Shown here piece after piece: positions 1 to 7,848 of a DNA stretch of 47,396 bases. Position 1 is the stretch's first letter, and every line of letters starts with the position of its first letter. A program made the position numbers and the translations under genes. The stretch is from the NCBI GenBank assembly GCA_030684475.1, contig JAUXWB010000349.1, forward strand, positions 1 to 47,396, in the 5' to 3' direction. The notes beneath the pieces are model-generated. The model did not search any database. It was not told the origin of the DNA and saw only the letters and a list, made by a program, of their open reading frames with translations. This DNA is from Reyranella sp. (GTDB lineage Bacteria; Pseudomonadota; Alphaproteobacteria; Reyranellales; Reyranellaceae).

Positions 1-141
1 GCGATGGAGCGGCGACGTGAAACGAGTCAGCCGGCGTCCCACGCCCAGGCGCCGGAGACACCGGATTCAGCCAACGCGAACAAGAACCTGGCCGATGCGG
101 CGTGAGGTGCCTGGCGACGTAGACCCCTGTCCCACTGACTC

Positions 142-167
142 GCTCTTCCGGACCGGGAGAGAAGAGC
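142..167 (-). terminator. Possible hairpin at the end of the M81 gene
   Basis: GCTCTTC at 142-148 pairs with GAAGAGC at 161-167, just at the stop codon of the metallopeptidase gene. A 7-bp stem with a 12-base loop could end or stabilise the transcript. No T-run follows on the minus strand, so termination is only a weak inference. Confidence 0.25.
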
Positions 168-1687
168 TAAGCGTGCACCGGTCCCATCGGCCGAAGCCGC
201 ATGCCCTTGCGCAGGTGTTTGTAGGGCATGTCGACGGGGTCGGTGATGTGGGCGCCGGGCGACTGCACCACCAGGATCGTCTCGGCGATGGGCTGGAAGT
301 CGGCGCGAAAGTGCACCGTCGATTTCAGGGCGATGATCGGGACCTGCGACGGCTCGACGCCAACATGGCGGAACATCTCCTGGTCGGCGGCCTGGATGCG
401 CTTGCACGCCAGCACCGCCGACACGCCCGATGCCTCGTCGGTCACCAGCGCCATCGGCCCGATCTGGAACCTGGCGCCGCCGTAGAACGGTCCGGTGCCG
501 GTGAAGACGCCATCGCCCACCTTGACCACGCGCCAGTCGGCCACGACCGGCGTCTCGCCGGCATAACCCACCACGGCGCCGATGCCGCGACGCATGATGT
601 TGCCCTCGCCGGTCTCGACGGCGGCCTTGGCGGCCTCCTCGTCCACGATCATGCCGATCACGGCACCCTTCGCCTTGTGGCGCATCAGGGCCGCCAGCAG
701 CCCCACCGTGTCGGACGTGCCGCCGGCGCCGGGATTGTCCTGCACGTCGGCCAGCACGATCGGCTTTTTCGCCGTCTTCGAAAGCTCGATTGCCCTGAGC
801 GCCGCCTGATCGGGATCGAGCAGCTCGCCGGCAAAGGATTTCTCCTGTGCCTTCACCGTGGCCGCGAGCTTGTCGGCGGCCGCCTCGACCGCTTCCTTGT
901 CGTGGCCATAGACCACCAGCGCGGGACCGCACTGGGCGATGTCGGCGGGCGGAAAGCCCGGCGTGTGCGTCACGCTCACGATGCCCTGGTTGTGGCTCTT
1001 CTCCCCCGCTTCCAGCTCGCCCACGAGATCGAAGATCGCCTTGGCCGGCTCGATGAAGGTGCACTGCCAGACCAGCGGTATGAGGAAATCGAGCTGGCGG
1101 TAGGCGCGATAGACCGGTCGCTTTTCCCGCAAGAGCTTGTCGAGCAGTTCGACGGCGCGCTTGCCGGTCACCGCCATGTCGATGTGCGGATAAGTGCGGT
1201 AGCCCACCAGCGCCGTTGCGAGCTTCGCCATCTCGGGCGTGAGGTTGGCGTGATAGTCGAGACTGGCCACGATCGGCAGCTCATTGCCGACGATGCTGCG
1301 GATGCGGGCCAGCAGCTCGCCTTCGCCGTCCTCGGTGTTCTCCGCCACCATGGCGCCGTGCAGGTCGAGATAGACCGCATCGAACGGCCCGAATTTCTTA
1401 AGATCCGCGTCGAACAGCGCCCACATCTTCTCGTAGGCATCCTCGGTGACGTACGATGCTGGCGCCGCCGCCGCCCAGGCGAGCGGCACAATCTCGTGGC
1501 CGAGTTCGGCCAGTCGCTTCACCGCGCCGGCGATCGGGATGTTGAAGCCCTCGACGCCCGCGATCATCTCCGGCCCGCGCAGCAGCGGCGGCCAGGCGTC
1601 GGCGCGCACGAATTCGTCCCACGTCGCCTGCTGCGGTGCGAACGTATTCGTCTCGTGCTGGAATCCACCCACAGCAATACGCGCCAT
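167..1687 (-). CDS. M81 family metallopeptidase (MlrC/microcystinase C-like)
   Basis: The 506-residue product matches the M81/MlrC family, zinc peptidases whose founding member cleaves linearised microcystin; in most bacteria the substrate is unknown. The start MARIAVGGFQHETNTF is typical of the family N-terminus. Likely metal-binding motifs are DLHGAM (about 108-113), SLDYHAN (142-148) and YPHIDM (166-171). The C-terminal half, from about residue 280, is the MlrC C-terminal domain with LADVQDNPGAGGTSDT. There is no signal peptide, so it is probably cytoplasmic. A GGGGAGAA ribosome site lies about 8 bases before the ATG. It is transcribed away from the small lipoprotein gene. The family call is firm; the substrate is not known. 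Confidence 0.9.
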   Translation of the reverse strand: MARIAVGGFQHETNTFAPQQATWDEFVRADAWPPLLRGPEMIAGVEGFNIPIAGAVKRLAELGHEIVPLAWAAAAPASYVTEDAYEKMWALFDADLKKFGPFDAVYLDLHGAMVAENTEDGEGELLARIRSIVGNELPIVASLDYHANLTPEMAKLATALVGYRTYPHIDMAVTGKRAVELLDKLLREKRPVYRAYRQLDFLIPLVWQCTFIEPAKAIFDLVGELEAGEKSHNQGIVSVTHTPGFPPADIAQCGPALVVYGHDKEAVEAAADKLAATVKAQEKSFAGELLDPDQAALRAIELSKTAKKPIVLADVQDNPGAGGTSDTVGLLAALMRHKAKGAVIGMIVDEEAAKAAVETGEGNIMRRGIGAVVGYAGETPVVADWRVVKVGDGVFTGTGPFYGGARFQIGPMALVTDEASGVSAVLACKRIQAADQEMFRHVGVEPSQVPIIALKSTVHFRADFQPIAETILVVQSPGAHITDPVDMPYKHLRKGMRLRPMGPVHA

Positions 1688-1739
1688 TCGATCTTCTCCC
1701 CTTCACAACCCGATCGGCCGCGGCGACCATATCATCGCC

Positions 1740-2081
1740 ATGCGCAAAATCCTGCCTTTCGTGACGACGCTTCTCCTCGCGGCCTGCGATTTGCCAAGCC
1801 AATGGGAGAAGCCGGGCGTCGAGCGGGCCGCGCTGGACAGCGACGTCCTGCAATGCCGCCATGCCGGGCAGCAGGAGTCGCTCCGGGCCTACGCCTCGCA
1901 GATCAACTTCCCGTTCTACAGCGCGCCCTTCTGGGGCGGCTCGTGGCAGCCGACCCGCGACCTGTGGAACCGCAGCGTGGAAGCCGACCGGGCGCGCGCC
2001 GAGACCTCGTTCACAGCCGACTGCATGCGGGGCAAGGGCTACTCGAAATCGTCGGGGCGGAGTTCGATCGCGGCGCCGTGA
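1740..2081 (+). CDS. Small lipoprotein of unknown function
   Basis: The 113-residue product starts with a short basic and hydrophobic signal (MRKILPFVTTLLLAAC) ending in a lipobox, with the lipidated Cys at about residue 16. The mature part holds two more cysteines, including a terminal DCMRGKGY motif seen in small uncharacterised proteobacterial lipoproteins. The start is chosen because it places the lipobox correctly; the longer upstream reading frame is antisense to the peptidase gene. No clear ribosome site is visible. Its 3' end overlaps the convergent nitrile hydratase accessory gene by 43 bases. Function is unknown; it probably sits in the inner or outer membrane facing the periplasm. 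Confidence 0.7.
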   Translation: MRKILPFVTTLLLAACDLPSQWEKPGVERAALDSDVLQCRHAGQQESLRAYASQINFPFYSAPFWGGSWQPTRDLWNRSVEADRARAETSFTADCMRGKGYSKSSGRSSIAAP

Positions 2082-2398
2082 GGCGTGCGGTCGGCGGCGT
2101 GATCCCAGGCGTTGTAGTAGCGCGCCAGGGTCTTTTCATCGGCAATGCCCTTCTCCGCCACCAATCGCTCGAGCGCCTTGAGCCAGTGCCGGTAGTAGGT
2201 CTCGCCGGTGTCGGGATCGCCCGCTTCCTGCGCGCGCTTGATCTCGGCGGCAAGTGTCGCCGCCCACTCCGGCCAGGTGAACAGGCCGCGGGCGTGCAGC
2301 GCAAGCGCCATGGCGAAGGCCTGCGCCTCCCACGGCTCGCGGAACACCGGACTTTCCCCATCGCGGGGCAGGTCTGGAATGGCTGCCGGGTCGATCAT
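2039..2398 (-). CDS. Nitrile hydratase accessory protein
   Basis: The 119-residue product matches the nitrile hydratase accessory (activator) family, which helps insert cobalt into the alpha subunit. Visible family features are the FREPWEAQAFAMALALHARGLFTWPEWA block (about 19-45, key residues F, EPWEA, F, H, GLF, W) and the YYRHWLKALERL helix (about 68-79). It begins 3 bases after the beta subunit stop, so it is the third gene of an alpha-beta-accessory operon. Its 3' end overlaps the oppositely oriented lipoprotein gene. Confidence 0.88.
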   Translation of the reverse strand: MIDPAAIPDLPRDGESPVFREPWEAQAFAMALALHARGLFTWPEWAATLAAEIKRAQEAGDPDTGETYYRHWLKALERLVAEKGIADEKTLARYYNAWDHAADRTPHGAAIELRPDDFE

Positions 2399-2401
2399 GA
2401 C

Positions 2402-3058
2402 TCAGGCCGGCTCGAGATAGGGCTCGAACGCATCGATCGAAATCTTCAGGGTCGGGTCGGCGTCCGCGCCCCAGATCTCCCGGCCGTCGAACACAACCGT
2501 GTAAAGCCACTGCGGGTCATCTCCCTTATCGGCCGCAACCGAATCGGGATAGGCGTGGCAGCCGTGGATCAGCTCGACCACGCCCTGCTTGTCCCGCGCA
2601 TAGCGCGGCAGCCGGGTGTGGCCCTGCGGATTGATGTTCGCCGTGCGCACGCGATCGCCCGGCTTGAAGCGGGCGGGCGCCTGCTGCTGGCGAAAGTACG
2701 AGCCGCGCCCCATCCCTGCCCGCACCACCTCGGGCGTGAGCTTGCGCTCCAGCGGTTTGGTCGGCTTCAGCGCGTGACCGGCGGCCAACTCGTCCGGCGA
2801 GACGTAGCCGCGGGCCAACAGGTTCTTTTCCATCGCCAGTTCCCAGCGCTGGTAATAGGAGACCGAGAGATAGACCTGCGCCGGCAGCGTCTCCTGGGCG
2901 AAGCGCGAGTGGTCGATGTGCCAGGCGCCAGCATATCCCATGGCGCGCTGCATCGCGAGCACGCGTCCTTCCCAGCGTGCATGGAACGGCGGTTCGTTGG
3001 CCTCTACCTCGACTTTGCCGAAGCCGTCCATGCCGCCCATGTCGTGGATGCCGTTCAT
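2402..3058 (-). CDS. nthB: Nitrile hydratase subunit beta
   Basis: This is the beta subunit of nitrile hydratase, which with the alpha subunit hydrates nitriles to amides in the cytoplasm. The 218-residue product starts with the family N-terminus [16 protein letters not shown], has the helical N-terminal domain to about residue 105, and a C-terminal SH3-like barrel starting near FKPGDRVR (about 131). The start codon overlaps the alpha stop by 4 bases, which suggests translational coupling and equal subunit output. Length is normal for the family. Confidence 0.95.
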   Translation of the reverse strand: MNGIHDMGGMDGFGKVEVEANEPPFHARWEGRVLAMQRAMGYAGAWHIDHSRFAQETLPAQVYLSVSYYQRWELAMEKNLLARGYVSPDELAAGHALKPTKPLERKLTPEVVRAGMGRGSYFRQQQAPARFKPGDRVRTANINPQGHTRLPRYARDKQGVVELIHGCHAYPDSVAADKGDDPQWLYTVVFDGREIWGADADPTLKISIDAFEPYLEPA

Positions 3059-3687
3059 TGCGCGAGCTCCCCGGGCTTGCGGGCAAGGCCGGTGCCGATC
3101 ATGGAATCGCGGGTGACCAGGTCGGCGAGACGCTCCTCGCTCCAGCCCTCGGTTCCCGCAGGCCGCATCGGCAGCACCATGAAGCGCGTCTCGGCGGTCG
3201 AATCCCAGACGCGCACTTCGGTTTCCTTCGGCAGCGCCACGCCGAAATCGGCGAGAACGCCGCGCGGGTCCTTTACTGCGCGCGAGCGGTAGGGCGCCGA
3301 TTTATACCAGACCGGCGGCAGCCCGAGCACTTCCCACGGATAGCAGGAGCAGAGCGTGCAGACGATCATGTTGTGCCGTTGCGGCGTGTTCTCGACCGCC
3401 ACGAGATGGTCGCCAACGCGACTGACGTGGCCCAGCGCGGCAACGGCCTTGGTGGCGTCGGCGAGCAGCGCCTGCCTGAACGCCGGATCGGTCCAGGCCT
3501 TGGCGACGACGACCGCGCCGTTGCGCGGGCCGATCCTGGTTTCGTAGGACTCGACGATGGCATCGAGCGCCGCCGGGTCGACGTATCCCTTCTCGGTCAG
3601 GATCGTTTCGAGGGCGCGCACGCGAAGCTGCGTCTCCGACAGCTCCGAGCCGTGTTCGTCGTCATGGTCGTGATCGTGGGCAGTCAT
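3055..3687 (-). CDS. nthA: Nitrile hydratase subunit alpha, cobalt type
   Basis: This 210-residue protein carries the metal centre of nitrile hydratase. The claw motif VCTLCSC lies at about 109-115, with metal ligands Cys110, Cys113, Ser114 and Cys115. Thr after the first Cys is the usual mark of the cobalt type, where iron enzymes have Ser. The N-terminus is rich in His and Asp (HDHDHDDEH, residues 4-12), which could hold metal, though that is speculation. The start at 3687 is preferred over a longer frame to 3729 because GGAGG lies 5 bases upstream. First gene of the alpha-beta-accessory operon. No amidase gene is nearby to use the amide product. Confidence 0.95.
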   Translation of the reverse strand: MTAHDHDHDDEHGSELSETQLRVRALETILTEKGYVDPAALDAIVESYETRIGPRNGAVVVAKAWTDPAFRQALLADATKAVAALGHVSRVGDHLVAVENTPQRHNMIVCTLCSCYPWEVLGLPPVWYKSAPYRSRAVKDPRGVLADFGVALPKETEVRVWDSTAETRFMVLPMRPAGTEGWSEERLADLVTRDSMIGTGLARKPGELAQ

Positions 3688-3755
3688 ACGGGACCTCCGT
3701 CGACGGGGAAATCGCCGGCAAGCATACATCGTCAGAGGTGCGCGACTCCAGCGGC

Positions 3756-3822
3756 TCAGCCCTTACCGGTGGCGTCCTCGATGGAGCGCAGCAGGACGGG
3801 GCGCGTATTCATTGGGGTCCGA
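3756..3822 (-). pseudogene. 3'-end fragment of a 3-hydroxyisobutyrate-dehydrogenase-like gene
   Basis: On the minus strand this stretch can encode [15 protein letters not shown] then stop, nearly the same as the C-terminus of the intact dehydrogenase ending at 5754 (WPVLLRSIEDATGE). Just before it, the GAATAC codons for Glu-Tyr are also kept, but a 1-base shift breaks the frame. Only about 17-20 codons remain, so it is the scar of a second copy. It lies between the nitrile hydratase promoter region and the thiamine-diphosphate enzyme gene. Confidence 0.7.
3766..3800. repeat. 35-bp direct repeat, copy A
   Basis: These 35 bases are identical to 5761-5795 and in the same orientation. The repeat is the 3' end of the dehydrogenase coding sequence (codons for PVLLRSIEDATG). 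The two copies are 1,995 bp apart and bracket the thiamine-diphosphate enzyme gene. Confidence 0.9.
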
Positions 3823-3911
3823 CACTCGACAGGTTCGAGCCGGCGCCGCCGGTGGTCTTCCGCCCGACGCGAGAGCCGCGCCGGGCCTCGAAGCGGACGC
3901 CGCACCCCGTC

Positions 3912-5591
3912 TCAGCCAGGACCGCCATTCCCACCCGGCCGAACGGCCTGCAGGAACGGCAGGAATGGCGGGATCTCGCGCACGTCGACATCGATGCACA
4001 TCACTGAGGGCCCGGCGCACGGAACGCGGAGGCTATGCTCGATCTCTTCGGCGCTGCGTCCGGGCAGCACCTTCAAAGCGGGAAACATCGCACCCAACCC
4101 GGACGCCAGCTTGGAGCGCCGGAAAGTGTTGTAGGAGTAGTCGCCGCCAAAATAGAGATGTTCGCGCGTGACACACATGCCGTGTGCGTTGTTGTCGAAC
4201 AGGATGAACGTGATCGGCAAGTCGTGCTGCAGCGCGGTGTGGATCTCCAGCCCGTGCATGAAGAATGCGCCATCACCCGCCAGCACGAACGTGCGCCGCC
4301 CATTGGCGAACGCCGCGCCCGTAGCGGCGCCGAAACTGTACCCCATCCCGCCCATGCCGAGCGCCAGCACGAAGCGGCCGCGCGACGGCGAGCGCATCCA
4401 ATGCACGGCGCTGGCGCCGGTATTGCCTGCGTCGACGATCACGTTCGCATCGTCCGGCATCGCGGCCATAATCGCCTGAAGGGCATCGCCGAATCGGAGT
4501 GCCCCGGCGGTCCGGGTGCCCGACAGGAAAGTGGGCGCACTTTCCTCCGGCGGAACGACTTCGACGACCTGTGCCGGACGCGCCGCCAGCTGCGCGACGA
4601 GATCTCGCAGGCCGAGTTTCACATGGCCGATCAGCTCTATGCGCGGTGCTCCCGCCTCGAACGACGGCTCGAAGTGGACACTGATCAGGGGGCGCCGCGC
4701 CAGCTCGCCTTCGATTCCCGCATGCGCGAGGTGCGGAAGCCGCGTGCCGACCACGACACAGGCATCCGTGTGCGCAAGCTGCTCGGTGAGCGAGCGGTTG
4801 CCCATCACCCCGGCGAGGCCGATGAAGCGACGGTCTCCGTTGTCGTAGACATCGCGGGCATCCGGAGCCAGAGCCACGCGCGCATCGAGCCTTTCCACCA
4901 GCGCCGCGAGCTCGTTGCGCGCATGGTGCCGCGCCACTCCGTCACCCGCGATCACCAGCACCGAGCGGGCGCCCGCCAGCAGCTCCGCCGCGGCCTTCAC
5001 GTCGTCTTCGGCAGGCGCCCGCCGGCCGCGCGACGGTCGCAGGTCGTAGGCCGGTGCGTGCGGGTCGACCTTGGCGCGTTGCACGTCCTTGGGGAGCAGC
5101 AAGACCGCCGGCCCCGGCCTCTCGCCCAGGGCCGCGGACAGCGCCTGATGGAGGGCGTAGGGCAGCTCGTCCGCGCTGGCGAGGCTTTCGCAGTGGACGG
5201 AGACCGAACGGAAAAGCTCCCGGGCATCGATTGAGCCGCCGCGCCCGCTGCCATCCTGGAAGGCACCATGGCCTTCCATCGAAGTCGGCGGCTGGCCCAC
5301 CAGCGCCAGCACGGGCACACAGGATGCGTAGGATTCGGCCAACGCCGGAACCAGATTGAGCGCGCCGCCGCCCGATGTCGCCATCACGACACCGAGCGGT
5401 GCACCGACCCGCGCATAGCCATCGGCCATGGTCGCCGCCGAGAACTCGTGCTTGGCCAGAACGCCGAGCAGGGCCGGCGTGCGGTGAACCGCGTCGAAGA
5501 GATCTTCGATGTTGGCACCGCCCACGCCGAATACGTGCCGCACACCGAGCTTCTCGAGGGAGTATGCTACATACTTGGCCGCGGTTGGCAT
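3912..5591 (-). CDS. Thiamine-diphosphate-dependent enzyme (acetolactate synthase/pyruvate decarboxylase superfamily)
   Basis: The 559-residue product has the three-domain layout of the acetolactate synthase superfamily. The N-terminal domain holds the cofactor-activating Glu at about 49 in KHEFSAATMADGYAR. A central domain covers about 190-330. The C-terminal diphosphate-binding motif starts GDGAFFMHGLEIHTA (about 439) and ends FDNN (about 468). The substrate is not evident; decarboxylation or carboligation of a 2-oxo acid is the family norm. The start MPTAAKYVAYSL is chosen because homologues begin near it; its ribosome site is weak. The gene follows the dehydrogenase on the same strand with a 162-base gap that holds a large hairpin, and is flanked by the 35-bp direct repeats. 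Confidence 0.88.
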   Translation of the reverse strand: MPTAAKYVAYSLEKLGVRHVFGVGGANIEDLFDAVHRTPALLGVLAKHEFSAATMADGYARVGAPLGVVMATSGGGALNLVPALAESYASCVPVLALVGQPPTSMEGHGAFQDGSGRGGSIDARELFRSVSVHCESLASADELPYALHQALSAALGERPGPAVLLLPKDVQRAKVDPHAPAYDLRPSRGRRAPAEDDVKAAAELLAGARSVLVIAGDGVARHHARNELAALVERLDARVALAPDARDVYDNGDRRFIGLAGVMGNRSLTEQLAHTDACVVVGTRLPHLAHAGIEGELARRPLISVHFEPSFEAGAPRIELIGHVKLGLRDLVAQLAARPAQVVEVVPPEESAPTFLSGTRTAGALRFGDALQAIMAAMPDDANVIVDAGNTGASAVHWMRSPSRGRFVLALGMGGMGYSFGAATGAAFANGRRTFVLAGDGAFFMHGLEIHTALQHDLPITFILFDNNAHGMCVTREHLYFGGDYSYNTFRRSKLASGLGAMFPALKVLPGRSAEEIEHSLRVPCAGPSVMCIDVDVREIPPFLPFLQAVRPGGNGGPG

Positions 5592-5621
5592 TCGTTGCGA
5601 CTTATCAAGCACTGGGAGCAG

Positions 5622-5658
5622 CCGCAAGCGTCGCCTGCGGGCGATGGCCTGCTTGCGG
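5622..5658 (-). other. Nested hairpin upstream of the thiamine-diphosphate enzyme gene
   Basis: CCGCAAGC at 5622-5629 pairs with GCTTGCGG at 5651-5658, and inside it TCGCC at 5631-5635 pairs with GGCGA at 5640-5644 around a 4-base loop. In the minus-strand transcript this sits about 30 bases before the start codon at 5591 and about 95 bases after the dehydrogenase stop. It could be an intercistronic stability or attenuation element. No T-run follows. Confidence 0.45.
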
Positions 5659-5753
5659 CACCACGGAGCGGCCGTCATCATCGTCGCGCCGCAATGTGCT
5701 GACACGAAGCGTGTGCTGCGGCTCTCGCCGGCTCACCGGGCGGTCCCGGCCGT

Positions 5754-6638
5754 TCACTCGCCGGTGGCGTCCTCGATGGAGCGCAGCAGGACGGGCCAGT
5801 ATTCCTTGCCGTGGCCGAGTTCGACCGCCCGCTCCATCACCTCGCGGGCGACGTCGGCGCCCAGCGCCGGCACGCCCTTCTCCTCGGCCATCTCGATGGC
5901 GTAACCAAGATCCTTCAGCGCGTATTCGGTCGAGAAGGCACGCTCGGGGAAGACGCCCGGCAGCATCGCCTTCATGCCGTGGTTCCGCAGGGCGAAGGAA
6001 TCGGCCGAGCCTTTGGTCAGGGTCTCGAACAGCACCTTGCCGTCGACGCCGTGGGCACGGGCGATGCTGAGAGCCTCGCCCAGTGCCACCACCGTCTGGA
6101 ACAGGATCATGTTGTTCAGGATCTTGACCGCCTGCCCGGCGCCGGCCTCGCCGCAGTGCGTCACCTCGCTCGCCATGTGGCGCAGGAGCGGCTCGATGCG
6201 GGCGAAGGTCTCGGGCGTGGCACCGACCATAATCGACAGCGTGCCGTCGATCGCGGCCTGGCGCGTGCGCGCGACCGGCGCGTCGGCGAAGGCCGTGGCC
6301 TGGCCTTCCATAGCGGCATAGAGCCGGCGCGCCAGGGAGACGGGCGCCGTGCTGAGATCGACCACGGTCCAGCCCGGCTTGACCTTGGACAGCAGCGCAC
6401 CGTCGCCGAGGCAGACCTGCTCGACCTCCTTGCCGCCCGGCAGGGACAGGAAGATCGTGCGGCAGGCCGCGGCGATCTCGTCGACCGAGGCCGTCTTCAC
6501 GCCGTCCGCGGCGAGTCGGCCGAGTGGCGCCGCGTCGCGGTCGGCCGCCAGGACCTGCGTGCCGCTCTTCTTCGCCAGGTTGCGGCACATCGGCTCGCCC
6601 ATGGTGCCGACGCCGATAAATCCGATCATGTCCGTCAT
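5754..6638 (-). CDS. NAD(P)-dependent beta-hydroxyacid dehydrogenase (3-hydroxyisobutyrate dehydrogenase-like)
   Basis: The 294-residue product has the two-domain layout of the 3-hydroxyisobutyrate dehydrogenase family, which oxidises beta-hydroxy acids with NAD(P). The Rossmann motif is IGFIGVGTMGEPM (5-17). The substrate motif is DAPVARTRQAAIDGTL (119-134), where the more usual DAPVSGG is altered. The catalytic Lys172 lies in GAGQAVKILNN, with Asn176. GGAG lies about 9 bases before the chosen ATG. It follows the methyltransferase gene by 39 bases on the same strand. Its last 35 or so bases are duplicated at 3766-3800. Confidence 0.9.
   Translation of the reverse strand: MTDMIGFIGVGTMGEPMCRNLAKKSGTQVLAADRDAAPLGRLAADGVKTASVDEIAAACRTIFLSLPGGKEVEQVCLGDGALLSKVKPGWTVVDLSTAPVSLARRLYAAMEGQATAFADAPVARTRQAAIDGTLSIMVGATPETFARIEPLLRHMASEVTHCGEAGAGQAVKILNNMILFQTVVALGEALSIARAHGVDGKVLFETLTKGSADSFALRNHGMKAMLPGVFPERAFSTEYALKDLGYAIEMAEEKGVPALGADVAREVMERAVELGHGKEYWPVLLRSIEDATGE
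5761..5795. repeat. 35-bp direct repeat, copy B
   Basis: This is the coding 3' end of the intact dehydrogenase gene and is identical over 35 bases to 3766-3800. It is probably the source copy because it is part of a full-length gene. Confidence 0.9.
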
Positions 6639-6677
6639 GTCATTCCACTCCGAGGAGATGCGCCCGAACGCCGGCGC

Positions 6678-7484
6678 TCAGGCAACCACAGTCTTGAGCG
6701 CCCATGCCCGCGCCTTCAGCGGGATTGTCCCATCGGCACCATGGGGGAGGCTTTCAGCGAGCTTCGCGCGCAACCGCTCGCGTGCCGCCGGTTCCAGCTT
6801 CACGCAATATCCCGGCGCCGGTCCCGCCCCCAGGGTGAACGGTCGCCAGTAGTCGTCGAAGTCGCGGAACACGGTCGGCACTTCGATCGGCACGCAGCTC
6901 ACAGGCTCCAGGCCGGCGCTCCTCGCCAACTCCGTCAGACCATCCGGCGTGCAGAAGGGAAAGCGCCTGTCTTCCGTCAGCTCTTGCGCCGCGGGATCGA
7001 GGGCCGCCGCGGCCGTCCAGAACGCCCGCATGAACTCCACGCCGCCGCCGGGATAATCCCAGACATAGAAGCCGATCGTTCCGCCGGCACGGACCACCCG
7101 CTTCATTTCAGCAAGCGCCGTCGTCCGATCCGGCACGAAGTTGAGCACCAGCGCCGACACGACGACGTCCCGGCTGGCCGTTGCCACCTGCAGATCCTGG
7201 GCATCACCGACCTCGAACCGGGCGCGCGCGTCGGGCACGTTTGCACGCGCCGCGCTCACGAAGCCCTCCGAGGCATCGATGGCGATCAGGCTTCGTGGCT
7301 TGCATCGCGACAGGACGGCGGCCGACAGCGCGCCGGTGCCGCAGCCGACTTCGAGCCAGTCCCGATCCTGCGGCGCGTCGAGCCAGTCGAGGAAGCGCGG
7401 CGCCAGTTGCCGGCTCCAGCGGCCCATGTAGGCGTCGTAGTTGTCCCCTGCCTGCCAGGCATCGTGACGTGATGCTTCGGCCAT
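6678..7484 (-). CDS. Class I SAM-dependent methyltransferase
   Basis: The 268-residue product has the Rossmann-like methyltransferase fold of the UbiE/Methyltransf_11 type. The SAM-binding motif I is LEVGCGTGALS (44-54); the acidic end of strand 2 is AIDAS (about 69-73); motif II includes FEVGDAQDLQ and SALVLNFVPD. The C-terminal third (FDDYWRPFTLGAGPAPGY) probably shapes the substrate pocket. The substrate is unknown. The gene starts 7 bases after the cupin stop, so it belongs to a HAD hydrolase-cupin-methyltransferase-dehydrogenase run on the minus strand. Confidence 0.88.
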   Translation of the reverse strand: MAEASRHDAWQAGDNYDAYMGRWSRQLAPRFLDWLDAPQDRDWLEVGCGTGALSAAVLSRCKPRSLIAIDASEGFVSAARANVPDARARFEVGDAQDLQVATASRDVVVSALVLNFVPDRTTALAEMKRVVRAGGTIGFYVWDYPGGGVEFMRAFWTAAAALDPAAQELTEDRRFPFCTPDGLTELARSAGLEPVSCVPIEVPTVFRDFDDYWRPFTLGAGPAPGYCVKLEPAARERLRAKLAESLPHGADGTIPLKARAWALKTVVA

Positions 7485-7491
7485 GGGACGG

Positions 7492-7821
7492 CTAGTCCAC
7501 GATGAAAAGTTTGGCGCCGTCCTTGGTGAAGGAACGATGGGCGAGATCGCCGTCGGCCACCTGGTAGCTCTGGCCCTGCTTCAGGACGACGGTGCGACCA
7601 TCGGCCAGTTCGGTGTGCAGTTCGCCTTCCAGCACCAGCAGGACATGGCCCTTCTGGCACCAATGGTCGGCGAGATAGCCCGGCGTGTACTCGACCATGC
7701 GCACGCGGATGTTGTTGAACGTCCTGGTCCGCCAGAACGCCCTGCCGGTCTCGCCCGGATGCTCCGTACGCTCCACGTCGCTCCAGTCGGTCGTTCCGAA
7801 AGGTATGTCGAACATCAGCAT
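7492..7821 (-). CDS. DHCW-motif cupin fold protein
   Basis: This 109-residue single-domain cupin belongs to the small family named for the DHCW motif, seen here as DHWCQKGH (about 52-59). Typical beta-barrel motifs are GHVLLVLEGEL and GQSYQVADGDLAHRS. Family members are uncharacterised; the conserved His residues suggest metal binding. A second in-frame ATG lies at 7815, and the true start may be either. It is followed closely by the methyltransferase gene. Confidence 0.85.
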   Translation of the reverse strand: MLMFDIPFGTTDWSDVERTEHPGETGRAFWRTRTFNNIRVRMVEYTPGYLADHWCQKGHVLLVLEGELHTELADGRTVVLKQGQSYQVADGDLAHRSFTKDGAKLFIVD

Positions 7822-7848
7822 GGTTTTGCTCTAGCACAAAAGCGGCCG

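Noticed and set aside
1..105. A plus-strand frame open from the window edge to a TGA at 103-105
   Set aside because: Only 34 low-complexity residues are visible; it could be a gene end but nothing supports it.
17..3292. A 1,091-codon open frame on the plus strand across the start of the window
   Set aside because: It runs antisense to the peptidase and nitrile hydratase genes, is Arg/His/Gly rich with no domain, and is a shadow of high-GC codon use.
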